From contig JAIOKI010000005.1 in the NCBI GenBank assembly GCA_028335825.1, positions 186,001 through 250,000 of the forward strand: 64,000 bases of DNA, read 5' to 3'. The translations under genes and the position numbers were made by a program. Below, piece after piece: positions 20,056 to 29,383 of this stretch (positions are counted from its first letter, which is position 1; every line of letters begins with the position of its first letter). Below the pieces are notes generated by a model. That model was given only the letters and a program-made list of their open reading frames with translations. It did not search any database and had not been told where the DNA came from. The stretch comes from Nosema muscidifuracis. Taxonomy: Eukaryota; Microsporidia; Nosematidae.

Positions 20056-21987
20056 TTAATTATCATAAATACAATCTACTTTTTCAATAATTTTTTTTAC
20101 TCCTTCGCTAATGATATTTTCTTGTAAAACTTCAAAATTATCTCCATTAATCCTTATATAAAGAGTTTCATTATGTCCAGATACCTTAAGCCTATCTGTA
20201 GTTTCTTCAACGAGATAAGAGCTCTTAAGAAATTTGATTAAAATATCTTTTTTTTTCATTTTTACCATTTTTATATTCTTAACGTTGTTAGTTATACTTT
20301 TTATTTTTTCATTTATACATAATGCTATCACATCATCAATATAATTACTCCTCCATTCCAAAACAACTTCATTTTCATCAATTTTTACTTGAATATTTCC
20401 TATTTTTATATTTCCATTGATTTCTTCAATATCTTCAAAATTATCGTACAAAACCTGCTTCAATAAAACTGACGTACAATTAAATGGAATCTTTTGCTTT
20501 TGTAAAAATACGATCTCTTTCAATTTAAGTTCGCCAAGTTCATTTTTTCTATAAATTTGTATATCCCCTGAATTTTCTACCAAAATACCTTCAAATTCTC
20601 CATCTACCTCACCAAAAATACTAGCTTCAGTTTTCTTTTTAACATCAAAACTACCTTCTTCTCCATTTTTAAGTGCATATAATTCCATTTTAATATTCTT
20701 TTTCTCGTTACGCTGTGCTATTACATTTTTTAATCTATTCATTTCATTAGCTTCACCATGTACGAAAAAAAGATGATCGGGCTGACATTCTTCTATAAAT
20801 TGAACATTTTGTGCAAAATCGACATGTGCACTGAATGAAATATATTCTACTGACATATTAAGTTTTAAAACATTACCTTTCATTGATACGATTTCTTTAG
20901 GTTCATTTAAAATTTCTTTAGCTAATGTTCCATCTACACAATATCCCGGTATAATAACACCATTTCTTCTATCTCCACACCATTTTTCAAATAATTCTCT
21001 AGATAATCCACTTTGTAACATTCCTGGACTTGCCATTATGACACAAGGACTATTATCTTCAAAAAAATCAATACTTTTTAGATTTTTTACATATTTAAAT
21101 GAAAATGGATTTTTTAACATACTAATTTTTTTTATACGATCATTCATCATATTAATATAAGTCTGATATATTCCCATACATTTCTTAGCAAGTGCTGATG
21201 CATAATAAATAGGTACATCTTGTAACTGTGGATTTTCAGACCAATGTTCTTCTAAAATAAGAAGTAATTCTTGAGCTCTACCCAATGCAAATACAGGTAA
21301 AAGACATCTTCCTCCTCTACTTACTATTTTTGATACTGTACTTGTAAATCTATTTTCTCTCTCATCTCTAGATAAATGGCATTGTACACCATATGTACTT
21401 TCAGTAATTAATCCATCTATTTTACAATTAGGACTTTCAGCTGCTTTAAGATGTCTATCTTCTTCTCTACTAAAATCACCTGTATAAAGTAAAATAGAAT
21501 CCTCAATTTTAATTAAAAACATTGCTGCACCAAGTACATGTCCAGCATTTAATCCAATAATTTTTATACCTCCAATATTTATCTCTTGATGGTAGTCTAT
21601 AGATATAATTCTATTATAACAAGTATGAAGATCTTTCTCAGTATAAAAATCTGTATCAGATGATGCATTAATAATTCTAATATAATCATTTAATAACCAT
21701 TTTAATATAGCCTTAGTGGGATGAGTCATAAAAACTTTACCTTTAAAATTCGTTTTTTCAGTTAAGTAAGGTAACCCTGCTGCATGATCCAAATGAAAAT
21801 GAGTAATAAAACAAGCATCTACAGTACTCAAATCTACTAAATCAAGAAAAGGAAGAGAAGCAGTACCAGTATGAGCAGGATGAACTCCACAATCGAATAA
21901 AATATTTTTATTATTGTATGATATTAATATGCAAGATCTTCCTACTTCATTACCAGCACCAAGTGGTTTTATTCTTATTTTGTTCAT
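20056..21987 (-). CDS. YSH1: mRNA 3'-end processing endonuclease CPSF73/YSH1
   Basis: Zinc-dependent endonuclease that cuts pre-mRNA before polyadenylation. Metallo-beta-lactamase domain: HFHLDH with H63, H65, D67, H68; H150 in NAGHVLGA; D171 in YTGDFSREEDRHL. The beta-CASP domain follows with STYG, PVFALGRAQELL, ASPGMLQSG, and SFSAHVDFAQN with a following FVHGE. 643 aa compares with 779 in yeast and 684 in human. The C-terminal CPSF domain is present but diverged. CCCC precedes the ATG by 7 nt. INT11 is the close alternative, but the small gene complement makes CPSF73 more likely. Confidence 0.88.
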   Translation of the reverse strand: MNKIRIKPLGAGNEVGRSCILISYNNKNILFDCGVHPAHTGTASLPFLDLVDLSTVDACFITHFHLDHAAGLPYLTEKTNFKGKVFMTHPTKAILKWLLNDYIRIINASSDTDFYTEKDLHTCYNRIISIDYHQEINIGGIKIIGLNAGHVLGAAMFLIKIEDSILLYTGDFSREEDRHLKAAESPNCKIDGLITESTYGVQCHLSRDERENRFTSTVSKIVSRGGRCLLPVFALGRAQELLLILEEHWSENPQLQDVPIYYASALAKKCMGIYQTYINMMNDRIKKISMLKNPFSFKYVKNLKSIDFFEDNSPCVIMASPGMLQSGLSRELFEKWCGDRRNGVIIPGYCVDGTLAKEILNEPKEIVSMKGNVLKLNMSVEYISFSAHVDFAQNVQFIEECQPDHLFFVHGEANEMNRLKNVIAQRNEKKNIKMELYALKNGEEGSFDVKKKTEASIFGEVDGEFEGILVENSGDIQIYRKNELGELKLKEIVFLQKQKIPFNCTSVLLKQVLYDNFEDIEEINGNIKIGNIQVKIDENEVVLEWRSNYIDDVIALCINEKIKSITNNVKNIKMVKMKKKDILIKFLKSSYLVEETTDRLKVSGHNETLYIRINGDNFEVLQENIISEGVKKIIEKVDCIYDN

Positions 21988-22138
21988 ACCTAGGGGTAAA
22001 AAAATTATTTGAATTATTCCAATACATGAATATATTTTTTTGATAGGGGTTAAAAAAATAAATAAATTTTAAAACAAAGCATTTTATATTAAAAATGATA
22101 TCCATATAAAATTCAGTAAAAAGTTTTTCAAGGAATTT

Positions 22139-22340
22139 ATATATTGAGTTGTGCTTCCATGAAATGTAATAAAAAGATTTTCTATTCTATAATATTTTAA
22201 TATAAAAGTTTTGTCTCGATTAAATGTAATAAAAAGATTTTCTTTTCAATATATTGAGTTGTGCTTTGATTAAATGTAATAAAAAGATTTTCTATTCTAT
22301 AATATTTTAATATAAAAGTTGTGCCTTGATGAAAATTATT
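22139..22340. repeat. About 60-bp diverged tandem repeat
   Basis: Three to four units around TAAATGTAATAAAAAGATTT, TCTATTCTATAATATTTTAA and TATTGAGTTGTGC within the gap 21988-22401, upstream of YSH1 and downstream of the FYR gene. Nothing else is seen in the gap. Confidence 0.7.
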
Positions 22341-22401
22341 AATAAAGTATTTTTAATTAAAGTTCTACTTAGTTAATAAAAAATATACTAATTTAAATAT
22401 T

Positions 22402-23016
22402 TTATTTTCTACATCCTATATCATATTTATCTTTAATAAGTGCATTAACTTCTTCATTACACATTCCAAAGAAATCTTCTGTGGTTTTATATTCCAATTT
22501 AAATCCTAAAATAATTCGCAAATCTTCAATAACACTTCTTCCATCTCCCACAATACAAAGCCCATCATCAGTTTTAATTTCAAATATTAAATGGTTATTT
22601 TCGTATAAAGTTCTACAATGGTACATTATATAATTATCATCCATGTTTGGATGTCCCTTATGTTTATAAAATAGTCTTTTACTTCTATAACCTACTGTAT
22701 AAAATATTTTATCAAGTTTTGTTCCTTTTACTGGATATTTTGTTGGTACACCAATACTAAATATTGCTAGTATATATTTACTATTTTTAATAAATATAGG
22801 AAATGCATTTATATGATAATTAGGTACACATGTATACAACTCAATATTTTTATGTTTATCTATCATTTTTTTATTATACAAAATTGAATAAAATCCTTGA
22901 ATATGTGATTCTATATTAAGTATATCATCATCAAGGTCTTCTAACTTTTTTTGTAAATGATCTCTGGAAGTTAATGCTTCCTCAATTTTTTTGTATAAAA
23001 TTGTTTTATCATTCAT
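22402..23016 (-). CDS. FYR-domain (FYRN/FYRC) nuclear protein
   Basis: 204 aa from the ATG that follows CCCTTGC (MNDKTILYKK); the frame is open 12 codons further up but without that signal. Residues 10-40 are a coiled coil (SRDHLQKKLEDLDDDILNIE). Residues about 75-160 look like paired FYRN and FYRC domains: FYTVGYRSKRLFY, YHCRTLYENNHLIFEI, then DGRSVIEDLRIILGF. These domains occur in chromatin proteins such as the MLL/trithorax group, JmjC demethylases and TBRG1. The TBRG1-like layout (coiled coil then FYR, nothing else) fits best. It would act in chromatin. The symbol is left open. Confidence 0.65.
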   Translation of the reverse strand: MNDKTILYKKIEEALTSRDHLQKKLEDLDDDILNIESHIQGFYSILYNKKMIDKHKNIELYTCVPNYHINAFPIFIKNSKYILAIFSIGVPTKYPVKGTKLDKIFYTVGYRSKRLFYKHKGHPNMDDNYIMYHCRTLYENNHLIFEIKTDDGLCIVGDGRSVIEDLRIILGFKLEYKTTEDFFGMCNEEVNALIKDKYDIGCRK

Positions 23017-23321
23017 GCAAGGGTAAAGCAAATAATTTAAAATAAAAAGCAAGAAACTTAAATATGCTTTTTATAGAAGTATTCTACTTAAAAAACAATC
23101 AGTTTCTCTACGTACTAATTATAGATTATGATTAGGTAATATTAAATATAAATAGAATAAAACCTCAATTTTTCTTACAGCAATAAAGAACTCAAATAAG
23201 CTCTAAATATTATTGTACAAATTCATATAAGCTAATAATATAAAAAACAATAACTTAAATTAGTTAACATTGGACAAATTCATATAAACAAGTAATATGT
23301 CAAAAACTTAATTTATTTATG

Positions 23322-23654
23322 TTATGTCCAGTAATTATAGCACTTTGTACAAATATATGCCAAATCAAAAGCAACCTCTTCTTCAATATCCCTATTCTGA
23401 AAATATACTACAACATTGTTATCACACATTTTGCAATTCATTTTTATTTTAGGAAGAGTGGGATCTTTAGCTAAATCTTTTGCATAAGTTTTGTATCCAT
23501 AATTTCTTGATCTAAAATATGTAGCACATATTCTATTTGTACTAGCTTCTTGAATATTATCACAAGATTTACATACTAACATCATATTAGTTTCTGTATT
23601 ATCTTCTTTAGGATATAACATGTTATTACATTCCTTACAGAATTCAGAATTCAT
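23322..23654 (-). CDS. RPB9: RNA polymerase II subunit RPB9
   Basis: Small zinc subunit of RNA polymerase II that helps elongation and proofreading. 110 aa with two zinc ribbons: C6, C9, C28, C31 and C74, C77, C102, C105. The linker has KTYAKDLAKDPTLPK, matching the family signature DPTLP. The typical QxRSADE of the second ribbon is changed to NRDIEEEVAFD. That is still closer to RPB9 than to the RPA12 or RPC11 cleavage subunits, which keep the RSADE motif. CCCC lies 1 nt before the ATG. Confidence 0.88.
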   Translation of the reverse strand: MNSEFCKECNNMLYPKEDNTETNMMLVCKSCDNIQEASTNRICATYFRSRNYGYKTYAKDLAKDPTLPKIKMNCKMCDNNVVVYFQNRDIEEEVAFDLAYICTKCYNYWT

Positions 23655-23679
23655 AGGGGTAAAAAAACCTTCTTAAAAA

Positions 23680-23890
23680 TATGCATAAAGAAATATGCAT
23701 AAAAGAATAATATAAAGTATACTTAAAAAATATATATATAGAGAATAATATAAAGTATGCATAAAAAATAAATATAGAGAATAATATAAAGTATGCATAA
23801 AAAATAAATATAAAGAATAAATATAAATATGCATAAAAAATAAATATAAAGAATAATCTAAAATAAATATAAAAAATAATCTAAAATAAT
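23680..23890. repeat. Short tandem repeat
   Basis: Diverged units of about 35-40 bp built on AAATATAAAGAATAA and AAAGTATGCATAAAAAATAA in the gap 23655-23913. Confidence 0.6.
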
Positions 23891-23913
23891 CTAAAATTTA
23901 AGTACACAATATT

Positions 23914-24447
23914 TTAAATATTAGAATCTAACATATAAGATTCATCATTATTGATAATCTCATACACTAAACTATTAGATACATATTTATAAAATATTCT
24001 ATTTGTAACTATCTTACACCATGTACCTCCTAACCGTGGCACAAATAAATTTTTATCAGCTTTTCTATACTGGTTAGTACAAATTACTGTACATTTATTT
24101 TTAGTAATAAGACTCCAAAATATAGAATATACTTGTAAATATATTTGTACATTTTTATCTGCTAAGAATGAAATAGAATCAATCACTAATAAGAAATCTG
24201 TTTGATTTTCTAATTTGTATAATTCACGTATAAATTTTCTTATACTACATATGTGTATAACACAAGTATCAAGAGAATGATAAGTTTTGTATGATATTAT
24301 ATTTCCAACTGTGTCTAAGTAATAAGATTTCTTAAATTGAATTTGTAAATTTATTAATATTTTATGGATTTGGTATGAAGGAGGTACAAGTATTTCAGTA
24401 AGTGAATATTTAGGAAGATCATGTGAGTCATAAAACCAATTATTCAT
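23914..24447 (-). CDS. RAD51-family paralogue lacking a Walker A motif
   Basis: 177 aa. The layout follows a RecA/RAD51 core: LTEILVPPSYQIHKILINLQ aligns with the usual LTEI-G-x-x-G-x-GKT helix, YYLDTVGNI matches the YIDTEG strand, FLLVIDSISFL is Walker B, and ICTNQYRK with PRLGGTWCKIVTNRIF matches the L2/GG region (NQV, P-x-GG-x-W). The P-loop residues are replaced, so ATP binding is unlikely. In other eukaryotes such degenerate paralogues act as accessory factors that load RAD51 in recombinational repair. CCC lies 4 nt before the ATG. It may be a RAD55/57/XRCC2-type protein; no finer call is possible. Confidence 0.6.
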   Translation of the reverse strand: MNNWFYDSHDLPKYSLTEILVPPSYQIHKILINLQIQFKKSYYLDTVGNIISYKTYHSLDTCVIHICSIRKFIRELYKLENQTDFLLVIDSISFLADKNVQIYLQVYSIFWSLITKNKCTVICTNQYRKADKNLFVPRLGGTWCKIVTNRIFYKYVSNSLVYEIINNDESYMLDSNI

Positions 24448-24761
24448 GCAAGGGAGAAATATTTAAAATATTTTATTTAAGAAAAGAAGTCTTAATAATT
24501 TGGATACGAATTATTAAATGAAATGTATTTATTTAAATATTTAGTATGAAATAATATTGTTATTGACTTTATATTTAGAAAATGAAATATTAAGTATGAA
24601 CTAGTAAAAATAAAATAGATAATTACTAACTTATTATATATAATAACTAACATATTAAAAATAAATTAGATATAATAACTAATATATTAAACATAAATTA
24701 GATATAATAACTAATCTATTAAATATAATAACATATATTTATATAATATTAATTATTTAAT
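24448..24761. other. A+T-rich gap with a 30-bp tandem repeat
   Basis: Units around AACTAATATATTAAACATAA and ATTAGATATAATAACTAAT repeat near 24640-24735. No gene or RNA seen. Confidence 0.55.
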
Positions 24762-25231
24762 TTAGGGACATATTATCCATTTTCCTCCTACCTTTTCAAT
24801 CTGATTCTTGGCATCTTCAGTAAACTTCCTTGCTTTGACAATAACTGGTCTATCTAAAGAAAGTTCTCCACCTACAACTACATGGAATCCAAAATCTCTA
24901 CAGTTTATTACTGGTACTCCTTCTTGATTATTATCTAAAAGATCATATCTAGTTTCTTTAGGAATAAGAGACCATAATTTAGCTGCTGATATCCATCTAG
25001 CCCACTCATCATTCTTCTTCTTGTGATAGACTCTAGCTCCTCTTGTACCAAAATAATCTGGATGATATTTCTGGAACCAAGTTTTCATATGCTTAAGTCC
25101 TCCACATATACCACGTCCACCTGAATGCTTTCTATGCTTTCCTACACGTCCATGTCCATGAGATACATGTCCACGTAATCTTCTGGTCTTTTTTACTTGT
25201 TTGATCTAAAATTAAAATTTTAACTTACCAT
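24762..25231 (-). CDS. RPL27A: 60S ribosomal protein L27a (uL15), spliced
   Basis: Large-subunit ribosomal protein. The frame visible without splicing starts too late ([14 protein letters not shown]). Upstream in the same frame lies the family N-terminus [16 protein letters not shown], then [11 protein letters not shown], reached from an ATG at 25229-25231 through a 23-nt intron. Exon 1 is the single codon ATG and exon 2 starts ATC AAA CAA. Joined length is 148 aa, equal to the usual 148-149 aa. The C-terminus [20 protein letters not shown] matches the family. CCC lies 5 nt before the ATG. Confidence 0.93.
25206..25228 (-). other. 23-nt spliceosomal intron in RPL27A
   Basis: On the coding strand it begins GTAAGT and ends TAATTTTAG, so the branch-point-like TAAT is fused to the acceptor AG, as known for microsporidian introns. 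It lies immediately after the start codon. Removing it restores the conserved L27a N-terminus in frame. Confidence 0.93.
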
Positions 25232-25291
25232 TTTATGGGATAAAAAAAATAATTTTTTTAAAAATAAAATCTTTAAGAAAAAGCCCTTCAT

Positions 25292-25822
25292 ATGCGTGAA
25301 CTTAATTTAGATGAACAGACTAAAGTACAATCCAAGCTTAAATTTTTTATAGGTGATAATATTACATTTTTAACATCTAATAGAACTTTCTTTTTACATC
25401 ATAAACGTGTACTACTAGTCCCAAATACAATTATAAAATGCATATCATCAGTTTCTAAAGATAATCTTGTTTATTGTGGTACTGTCATTGGTAAATTTAC
25501 TAAAACTGATAAATTTAGATTAAGTATTTCTTCTATTCATATTTTATCTCAATATGCTATAAATAAAGTATGGATTAAGAAAAGTGCAGAAATGAACTAT
25601 CTTTATGGAAATAATGCACTTAAATCTCATATTTATAGATTATCTGAGAATATTTTACTTAATACTGGAGTATTCGTCTACAATCAGAATGATGTTTGTT
25701 TGGGATATGGAGTTAGTGCTATTAAACCAGAGAAATATCTTGAAGCTAAAGGATATCAGTTAGTAGTCATTAGACAAGGAGATACAGGAGAATATATTAG
25801 AAGTGAAGAAAAAGTTGCATAA
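25292..25822 (+). CDS. NIP7: 60S ribosome biogenesis factor NIP7
   Basis: Nucleolar RNA-binding factor for 27S pre-rRNA processing. 176 aa, against about 180 in yeast and human. It starts MRELNLDEQTKV, the usual MR-L-EEET start. Conserved blocks are CGTVIGKFTKTDKFRLSI, VWIKKSAEMNYLYGNNALKS and YGVSAIKPEKY. The C-terminal PUA domain ends VIRQGDTGEYIRSEE. CCC lies 5 nt before the ATG. It is divergently arranged with RPL27A, starts about 60 bp apart, so the two ribosome genes may share a promoter. Confidence 0.93.
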   Translation: MRELNLDEQTKVQSKLKFFIGDNITFLTSNRTFFLHHKRVLLVPNTIIKCISSVSKDNLVYCGTVIGKFTKTDKFRLSISSIHILSQYAINKVWIKKSAEMNYLYGNNALKSHIYRLSENILLNTGVFVYNQNDVCLGYGVSAIKPEKYLEAKGYQLVVIRQGDTGEYIRSEEKVA

Positions 25823-26239
25823 ATTAATAAACTATAAATTAAAATTTATTTTAATATATTATTTTTATATATTATTTTACTTAATATTTATATATAATTT
25901 TATTTATGTATTAATATTTTATGTATATTATTTATCTATATCATTTAAATATATTATTTTATGTATCGATGTTTTAATATATTATTTAAATAAATTATTT
26001 ATCTATATCATTTAAATACATTATTTTATCTATATCATTTTTATATAATTGTACTTAATATATCTTATTTAAATATAATTTTATGTATTTATATTATAAA
26101 AACAAATTATGTCAATTTATCATAATTTTGAGTAAATAAAATATAACTTAAATTCTGATTTTTCATTTATTTATGAAAAAATTAATCTTATAGTTTTTAT
26201 TTTATAATATTTAATTATTTTGTTTATTAATACAAACAA
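25823..26239. other. A+T-rich gap
   Basis: About 90% A+T by eye, with repeated phrases such as TTATCTATATCATTTAAATA and ATTATTTTATGTAT. No gene, RNA or clear promoter motif. Confidence 0.5.
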
Positions 26240-27067
26240 ATGAAACAGATACATATTGCATCTTCAAACAACTCTCTAGACTTCTTTACTACCTTAGACC
26301 TTTCCACTAAATCTTTAAATGTCCCTGGAGGAGTTAATCGATCAAGTCCTCTTGAATTTGCTGTATACAACAATAATTATAAAATAATCCTTTTTCTTTT
26401 ACTTAATGAAGTAGATACTGAATACATGAATGCTAAAAACAAGGATTCTTTATACATAATTTACAAATTTGATTATGTATTGACCTATTTATTATTCAAA
26501 TATTTTAATAAGACAAATTCATCTTTAAAAAAAGGAAAGAGAATTCTTTTAATCTATTATAGATATAAAAATTATAATATGAGTTATATAAATAAGTATA
26601 CACTGATTTTTGAAATTATACTGGATCCTGTTAAGACAAAAAGATCTCCTTATTTTATGTATTTAAATATTCTATATTCTCTTGAGATATTTGACAGGTT
26701 TAGTATCTTATCTATACTTTATTTTAGTATATTAATATATCTTATTACATATAAAGAATCAAGTAAAAAGAAATATAAACATCTTATTATTGATCTTATA
26801 CTTAATGAAAAGTATAATTTAGATACATTCTGTTATATTTGTCAAGATCTTAAGAAATTTCATTGTTCTTATTGTGATAGATGTTTCTTAGATAAACATC
26901 ATCACTGTATTTTCTTAAATAATTGTGTAATTAATATGAATATTTTTATATTTTATCTGTATATATTCTTATATTTAATTAGATTGATATATTTAATATA
27001 TAAAGAAAGAAATATTCTAAGAAGACTAGAGTATTCAATAATAGCACTTATTTTATTAATTAAATAA
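26240..27067 (+). CDS. Ankyrin-DHHC palmitoyltransferase-like protein (AKR1 type) with altered motif
   Basis: 275 aa. Residues 1-75 contain ankyrin-like sequence (SPLEFAVYNNNYKIILFLLL). Hydrophobic segments follow near 135-175. A cysteine-rich domain (about 196-230) reads CYICQDLKKFHCSYC then DRCFLDKHHHCIFLNNCV. The catalytic DHHC is HHHC (220-223), keeping the nucleophile Cys223 but losing Asp. The spacing before the HC pair is about three residues shorter than usual and the PxR is missing. One or two membrane spans end the protein. Ankyrin plus DHHC is the AKR1/HIP14 plan, S-acylating membrane proteins in the Golgi, but those have 630-760 aa. Activity is uncertain. Confidence 0.65.
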   Translation: MKQIHIASSNNSLDFFTTLDLSTKSLNVPGGVNRSSPLEFAVYNNNYKIILFLLLNEVDTEYMNAKNKDSLYIIYKFDYVLTYLLFKYFNKTNSSLKKGKRILLIYYRYKNYNMSYINKYTLIFEIILDPVKTKRSPYFMYLNILYSLEIFDRFSILSILYFSILIYLITYKESSKKKYKHLIIDLILNEKYNLDTFCYICQDLKKFHCSYCDRCFLDKHHHCIFLNNCVINMNIFIFYLYIFLYLIRLIYLIYKERNILRRLEYSIIALILLIK

Positions 27068-27331
27068 TTAAGAAATGTTAATAAAGACAAATAAAAAGGA
27101 TTTTTCTAATTATAAATATCTTATTATAATATAAATTATCATAAATATAAATTCTAATTATAAATTATTATCATAAATATCAACTCTTAATATAAATTAT
27201 TATCATAAATATCAACTCTTAATTTACATTCTTCTAATATAAATTCTCCTAATATTTCTTTTTCCTAATATAAATTCTCATAATATAGTCCTTTTTAATT
27301 TAAATTCTTCTAATATACATCTTTTTTTAAT

Positions 27332-29170
27332 TTACTCAGGTACTTCTATTCCAAAATTCATTTTAAAAATAAATTCAATATCTTTTTTTTCTATTTTCTT
27401 CTTATCTTTTGTCAATTCTCCAGTTGATAATATTACATTTTCTATAAAATTATCACATATCTCATAAAGAAGATCTTTAGTCTCTTTATCTACAGGTTTA
27501 TTATCTAATAAATCTTCTATAATCTTTTTATCAGGATCATTTAATAAATTCATAGTATCTTTATAAAGTACATCTACTTTCTTATTAGATACAGTACATT
27601 TATTTAAAATTATTGGTTTTACTTCATTATGATCTGTTTTTATTTTTTTAGATTTGATAAAATCATTTATAGAAATTTGATTCTTAACATACTTATCATA
27701 AAATGATGTAGGATGAGTTTGAGGAGTATCCATAATAAATCCTTCATTTTTAATAGGATGCATAAATCCAGGTCTACTATGCATAAATGATGTATTATGC
27801 ATATATGTATTTTGCATAAATTGATTATTTTGTCTCCCATAAGCAGGATTTATTCTTGTATTGTAATATTTATTACTCATATTATAAATTATATTAGGAT
27901 TCATATTTTTCATAAAAGAAGGACTCTCTATTTTTCTTGAATTCATAATTTTATTCTGATTTATATAATTAGATGATGGATTTATATTATTCATAGTACT
28001 ATAATTATAATTTAACCCAATAGAAGGATTATTAAAATTGGGACTTTGATTGATATTAGGACTTTTGTTAAATGGAATATTTGTTATATTTTTGTTATAT
28101 GGAATATTAGTAGGACTTTTGTTGTATGAAATATTCGTAGGGCTCTTATTATATGAAATATTCGTAGGGCTCTTATTATATGAAATATTCGTAGGGCTCT
28201 TATTATATGAAATATTAGTTGGACTTTTGTTATATGAAATATTAGTTGGACTTCTTTCTTCTATTTTACCTCTACTAGAATAATTCATCATATTACTATT
28301 CATTGAATAATTAATAGGACTTGTATTTTCCATTTTTCCTCTTCCTAGACTCAGTCCTGTATTTCTATCTCCCATATTTATCATAGGTACTCTATCCCCT
28401 ATAAAAAAAGAAGGTTGATTAAAAGTACTTGGACTAGTAAAAGTTCCCTTTTGATCCATAAGAGGATTAAATACATTTTTAGAAATATTATAAACACTTT
28501 TGTTATCAAATGTAGTTCTTTTAGATTCTATTGAGCTTGAATAAAGATTCTTACTATCTATAAATCCAGGTTTATCATCCAAAGATGGTCCTATTGAAAA
28601 TCCCTTATTTTCCAATGATCCTTGTATAAATCCCTGTGTATTATCTATACTTCCTTGTCTAACATCTCTACTTCCTATTTGAAAATTATTATTTTGTATA
28701 TTGTTACCTTGTGGATGTATATTCTGATTAAATACTCCTTGAATATGTCTTCCTTGCTTAAATTCTCCTTTTCTATCATCATCTTTAAATACTTCATCTA
28801 ATGTAAACGACTTTTTTAAACTTCCAATTTGATCATTATAAATACCATCCATCTTCATTAAATTAAGTTTATTATACGAAACATAATCATCTACACTAAA
28901 TGTTCCCATACTATTTTTTCTAGTACGTATAAATTTACCATATTCTTTGAAGAAAATAGATATTCTGTGATTTAATTCTTCATCTCGTATATAAAATTCA
29001 GAATCAAGATGTGTACCTTCTTTTTTTCTTTTCTCATGTTTTTTATATTGCTTAAGCATGGTGTTGTACTTTTCTTTAAGATTATTGGCTTCTTCTTCGA
29101 AATTCATTGGATTGATTTTGGGGTAAACTTGTTGTTTAATTGGTGTTTTAATAGTGAAACGAATATTCAT
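27332..29170 (-). CDS. TAF12: TFIID/SAGA subunit TAF12-like, with long repetitive N-terminal region
   Basis: 612 aa from the first ATG (MNIRFTIKTPIKQQ); the frame extends 12 nt further only to a TTG. The last ~80 residues form a histone fold like TAF12: LLDNKPVDKETKDLLYEICD then NFIENVILSTGELTKDKKK, matching the ADDFIE-V-A--LA-HR pattern. TAF12 pairs with TAF4 or ADA1 in TFIID and SAGA. The rest is low-complexity, rich in N, S, G, P and M, with seven 9-residue repeats of SPTNISYNK type. Long disordered N-termini are known in fungal TAF12. The call depends on the histone fold. TAF1 is encoded at 57246-59876. Confidence 0.68.
   Translation of the reverse strand: MNIRFTIKTPIKQQVYPKINPMNFEEEANNLKEKYNTMLKQYKKHEKRKKEGTHLDSEFYIRDEELNHRISIFFKEYGKFIRTRKNSMGTFSVDDYVSYNKLNLMKMDGIYNDQIGSLKKSFTLDEVFKDDDRKGEFKQGRHIQGVFNQNIHPQGNNIQNNNFQIGSRDVRQGSIDNTQGFIQGSLENKGFSIGPSLDDKPGFIDSKNLYSSSIESKRTTFDNKSVYNISKNVFNPLMDQKGTFTSPSTFNQPSFFIGDRVPMINMGDRNTGLSLGRGKMENTSPINYSMNSNMMNYSSRGKIEERSPTNISYNKSPTNISYNKSPTNISYNKSPTNISYNKSPTNISYNKSPTNIPYNKNITNIPFNKSPNINQSPNFNNPSIGLNYNYSTMNNINPSSNYINQNKIMNSRKIESPSFMKNMNPNIIYNMSNKYYNTRINPAYGRQNNQFMQNTYMHNTSFMHSRPGFMHPIKNEGFIMDTPQTHPTSFYDKYVKNQISINDFIKSKKIKTDHNEVKPIILNKCTVSNKKVDVLYKDTMNLLNDPDKKIIEDLLDNKPVDKETKDLLYEICDNFIENVILSTGELTKDKKKIEKKDIEFIFKMNFGIEVPE
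28065..28255. repeat. 27-bp in-frame minisatellite inside TAF12
   Basis: About seven units of 27 bp, each coding one SPTNISYNK-like nonapeptide on the - strand. The central units are nearly identical (on the + strand, ATATGAAATATTCGTAGGGC). The outer units have drifted to NIPYNK and NIPFNK. Confidence 0.85.
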
Positions 29171-29383
29171 AAAAATAACCAATCAAGTAGACCGATGATT
29201 TAATTTTTTAAAAATCATTTCTATTATGCAGATTTTTATTTTTAAAATGTTTTTTTAAACATATTCTTTTTGAATTTAAAAAAAAATTAAAGATATTATA
29301 AATTTCATTATAGAAGATAATATTCATACACCATCTATAAAAATACTTAATTTTTAATTATAAAATATTAAATAAAATATTTA

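Noticed and set aside
24398-24413. GTAAGT followed by TTTAG on the + strand
   Set aside because: Only 16 nt apart and inside the RAD51-like gene on the other strand, whose frame is intact; too short for the 23-24-nt introns seen here.
28050-28283. 77-codon + strand frame of repeated hydrophobic nonapeptides
   Set aside because: It is the mirror of the TAF12 minisatellite on the opposite strand; the repeat keeps both strands open.
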